DNA from: Chryseobacterium indologenes
Lineage (GTDB): Bacteria; Bacteroidota; Bacteroidia; Flavobacteriales; Weeksellaceae
Reading direction: 5' to 3'
Assembly: GCA_001013295.1 (NCBI GenBank)
Contig: LAZY01000031.1
Span: forward strand, 1-64,000
Length of the DNA: 64,000 bases
The notes under the pieces were generated by a model, which made no database searches, was not told the origin of the DNA, and saw nothing but the letters and a program-made list of their open reading frames with translations. The position numbers and the translations under genes were made by a program. Numbering within the stretch: position 1 is the stretch's first letter; every line of letters begins with the position of its first letter. Shown piece by piece: positions 62,949-64,000 of the stretch.

Positions 62949-64000
62949 ATGAATTTTGTAGAATGTCATGAAGAACCTATCCATATTCCAGGCTCTATAC
63001 AAAGTTTTGGTTATTTGATTGGCATTGATGCAGAATCCCGTACCATTACTTTTTTTAGCAGGAATATTTCGGATATATTTAAAATTGAAAGTTCAGATGA
63101 ATTATTCGGGAGGAAACTTACCGATTTTCCCACGAGTTTTCAAAGTATTATCGATTCAGAGATCTACACCTCTTTAGACCGGTTTACCAGACGTAAAAAC
63201 GAAACGTATTTTGATAAAATCTTTATTGATGATAAAGACTATCATTTTTCTGTGTTCAGCAGCGGATCCTATATTTTTCTGGAATTTGAAGCCGTGGTGA
63301 TCAATCCGGACAAAAGGATTTCTAATAAATATGATAATTTTTATATCATTGATAACGGGCAGGAACTTTGGAATCATCTTCTGGAAACGCTTTCAAAGGT
63401 GGTGAACTACGACCGGATGATGGTGTATAAATTTATGATGGATGGTTCCGGAAAAGTTATTGCTGAACGCAAAAATGAGGATATGGAAAGTTTCCTGGGG
63501 CTCCACTATCCTGAATCTGATATTCCGAAACAGGCCCGCGAGCTTTATCTTAAAAAAAGAAAAAGAATCTTCAGTAATGTTTATGCCGATGATGTACCGA
63601 TTATAAGTAAAAAGAAGGAAAATATTGATCTTACCTTCTCCGCATCCAGAGGAATGTCACCTATTCATGGTCAGTATCTTAAAAATTCAGGAGCAGCTTC
63701 AAGTTTCAGTGTTTCTATTATTATTGACGATCATCTTTGGGGCTTGGTTACCTGTCAGAATGTAGAGCCCAAGCATATTGATCTTGAGGACAGGGTACAG
63801 GCCGGAATTTTTACCACTCTGGCTGCGAATGCCTATTCTTCATTTAAATCAAAAAGTGAACTGAATTATCGTCTGGAACTCAATGAGAAATTATCTCAAC
63901 TGAAAACAGAGTTTTTAAAACACAATCATTTATTTGATTCTCTTATTGAAAGTAAAACGGAAATTAAAAATTTACCGGAAGCTGACGGTTTGGCTATTGT
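62949..64000 (+). CDS. Bacteriophytochrome (partial, continues past the window)
   Basis: The first 350 codons of a red/far-red light sensor. Start ATG 62949 gives MNFVECHEEPIHIPGSIQSFG; Cys6 is at the position that covalently binds biliverdin in bacteriophytochromes. A PAS domain (about residues 1-120) and a GAF domain (about 135-310) follow. The bilin pocket motifs are YPESDIPKQARELY with Asp191 (PASDIP motif) and MSPIHGQYLKNSGAASSFSVSI with His240. In the segment DDHLWGLVTCQNVEP the usual His-His after Cys is Gln270-Asn271. The PHY domain and the output (usually a histidine kinase) lie beyond the window. Confidence 0.92.
   Translation, partial: MNFVECHEEPIHIPGSIQSFGYLIGIDAESRTITFFSRNISDIFKIESSDELFGRKLTDFPTSFQSIIDSEIYTSLDRFTRRKNETYFDKIFIDDKDYHFSVFSSGSYIFLEFEAVVINPDKRISNKYDNFYIIDNGQELWNHLLETLSKVVNYDRMMVYKFMMDGSGKVIAERKNEDMESFLGLHYPESDIPKQARELYLKKRKRIFSNVYADDVPIISKKKENIDLTFSASRGMSPIHGQYLKNSGAASSFSVSIIIDDHLWGLVTCQNVEPKHIDLEDRVQAGIFTTLAANAYSSFKSKSELNYRLELNEKLSQLKTEFLKHNHLFDSLIESKTEIKNLPEADGLAI

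Overview
The window reads as chromosomal DNA of a Flavobacteriia member, most likely Chryseobacterium or a close Weeksellaceae relative. The grounds are AT-rich DNA, type IX secretion (T9SS) C-terminal sorting domains, Bacteroidetes-type -7 boxes (TAnnTTTG) ahead of several genes, start codons without obvious Shine-Dalgarno sequences, DUF6443-type RHS proteins, CarboxypepD/outer-membrane-barrel receptors, and protein sequences that look flavobacterial throughout. The genus call is recognition, not a search result. No rRNA, tRNA, CRISPR array or complete insertion sequence was recognised.

Layout. 1-4.4 kb: the tail of an upstream gene, a 5'-truncated phytanoyl-CoA dioxygenase-like gene, a secreted NTR/TIMP-like protein and a GH92 alpha-mannosidase. 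4.4-14.1 kb: an RHS polymorphic-toxin operon (T9SS-sorted repeat protein, two RHS-type proteins, a variable toxin-like tip and a small membrane protein that is the likely immunity partner), followed by a displaced, frameshifted copy of the RHS core. 14.1-21.7 kb: a TonB-receptor-like barrel, a membrane protein paired with a membrane-bound metallophosphoesterase, and the Fe-S assembly pair Mrp/NifU-C. 21.8-28.5 kb: a leftward tripartite RND efflux operon ending in a metal-binding (TRASH-like) lipoprotein and preceded by a small Cys/His-rich protein, which suggests metal efflux. 28.6-33.2 kb: a DUF3060-like protein, a large T9SS-secreted protein, and an epimerase-like gene coupled through ATGA to a 49-residue membrane peptide.

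33.2-33.6 kb is a repeat-dense intergenic region: 16 perfect heptamer copies, two palindromes and a terminator with 25-nt perfect arms. 33.6-39.2 kb is a leftward polyphosphate operon with ppk1 first and ppx last. Between them lie two secreted-protein genes; one carries an in-frame stop yet still overlaps its neighbour by ATGA. 39.7-47.7 kb: dnaK, an erythromycin-esterase homologue, an internally deleted DinB/DUF1569-like pseudogene, an RDD membrane protein, small secreted proteins and a di-haem peroxidase. 47.8-50.2 kb: cupin, DoxX, AraC regulator and a thioredoxin-like protein. 50.4-52.3 kb: two tandem modules, each a tiny membrane peptide plus a member of one paralogous family, and then a MITE-like inverted-repeat element. 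52.3-55.3 kb: a nucleoid-associated protein, a membrane protein and a cyclase-family hydrolase.

55.3-62.6 kb is a leftward C4-dicarboxylate block: sdhB, sdhA, sdhC, a DASS dicarboxylate transporter and a porin, with a secreted choloylglycine-hydrolase-family enzyme upstream. The window ends inside a bacteriophytochrome gene on the plus strand.

The most interesting material is the RHS tip/immunity pair with its displaced core copy, the tandem paralogue plus micro-membrane-peptide modules, the nonsense-interrupted polyphosphate-operon gene, and the compact repeat structures. Several of these genes are too short or too broken to appear in a simple long-ORF list.
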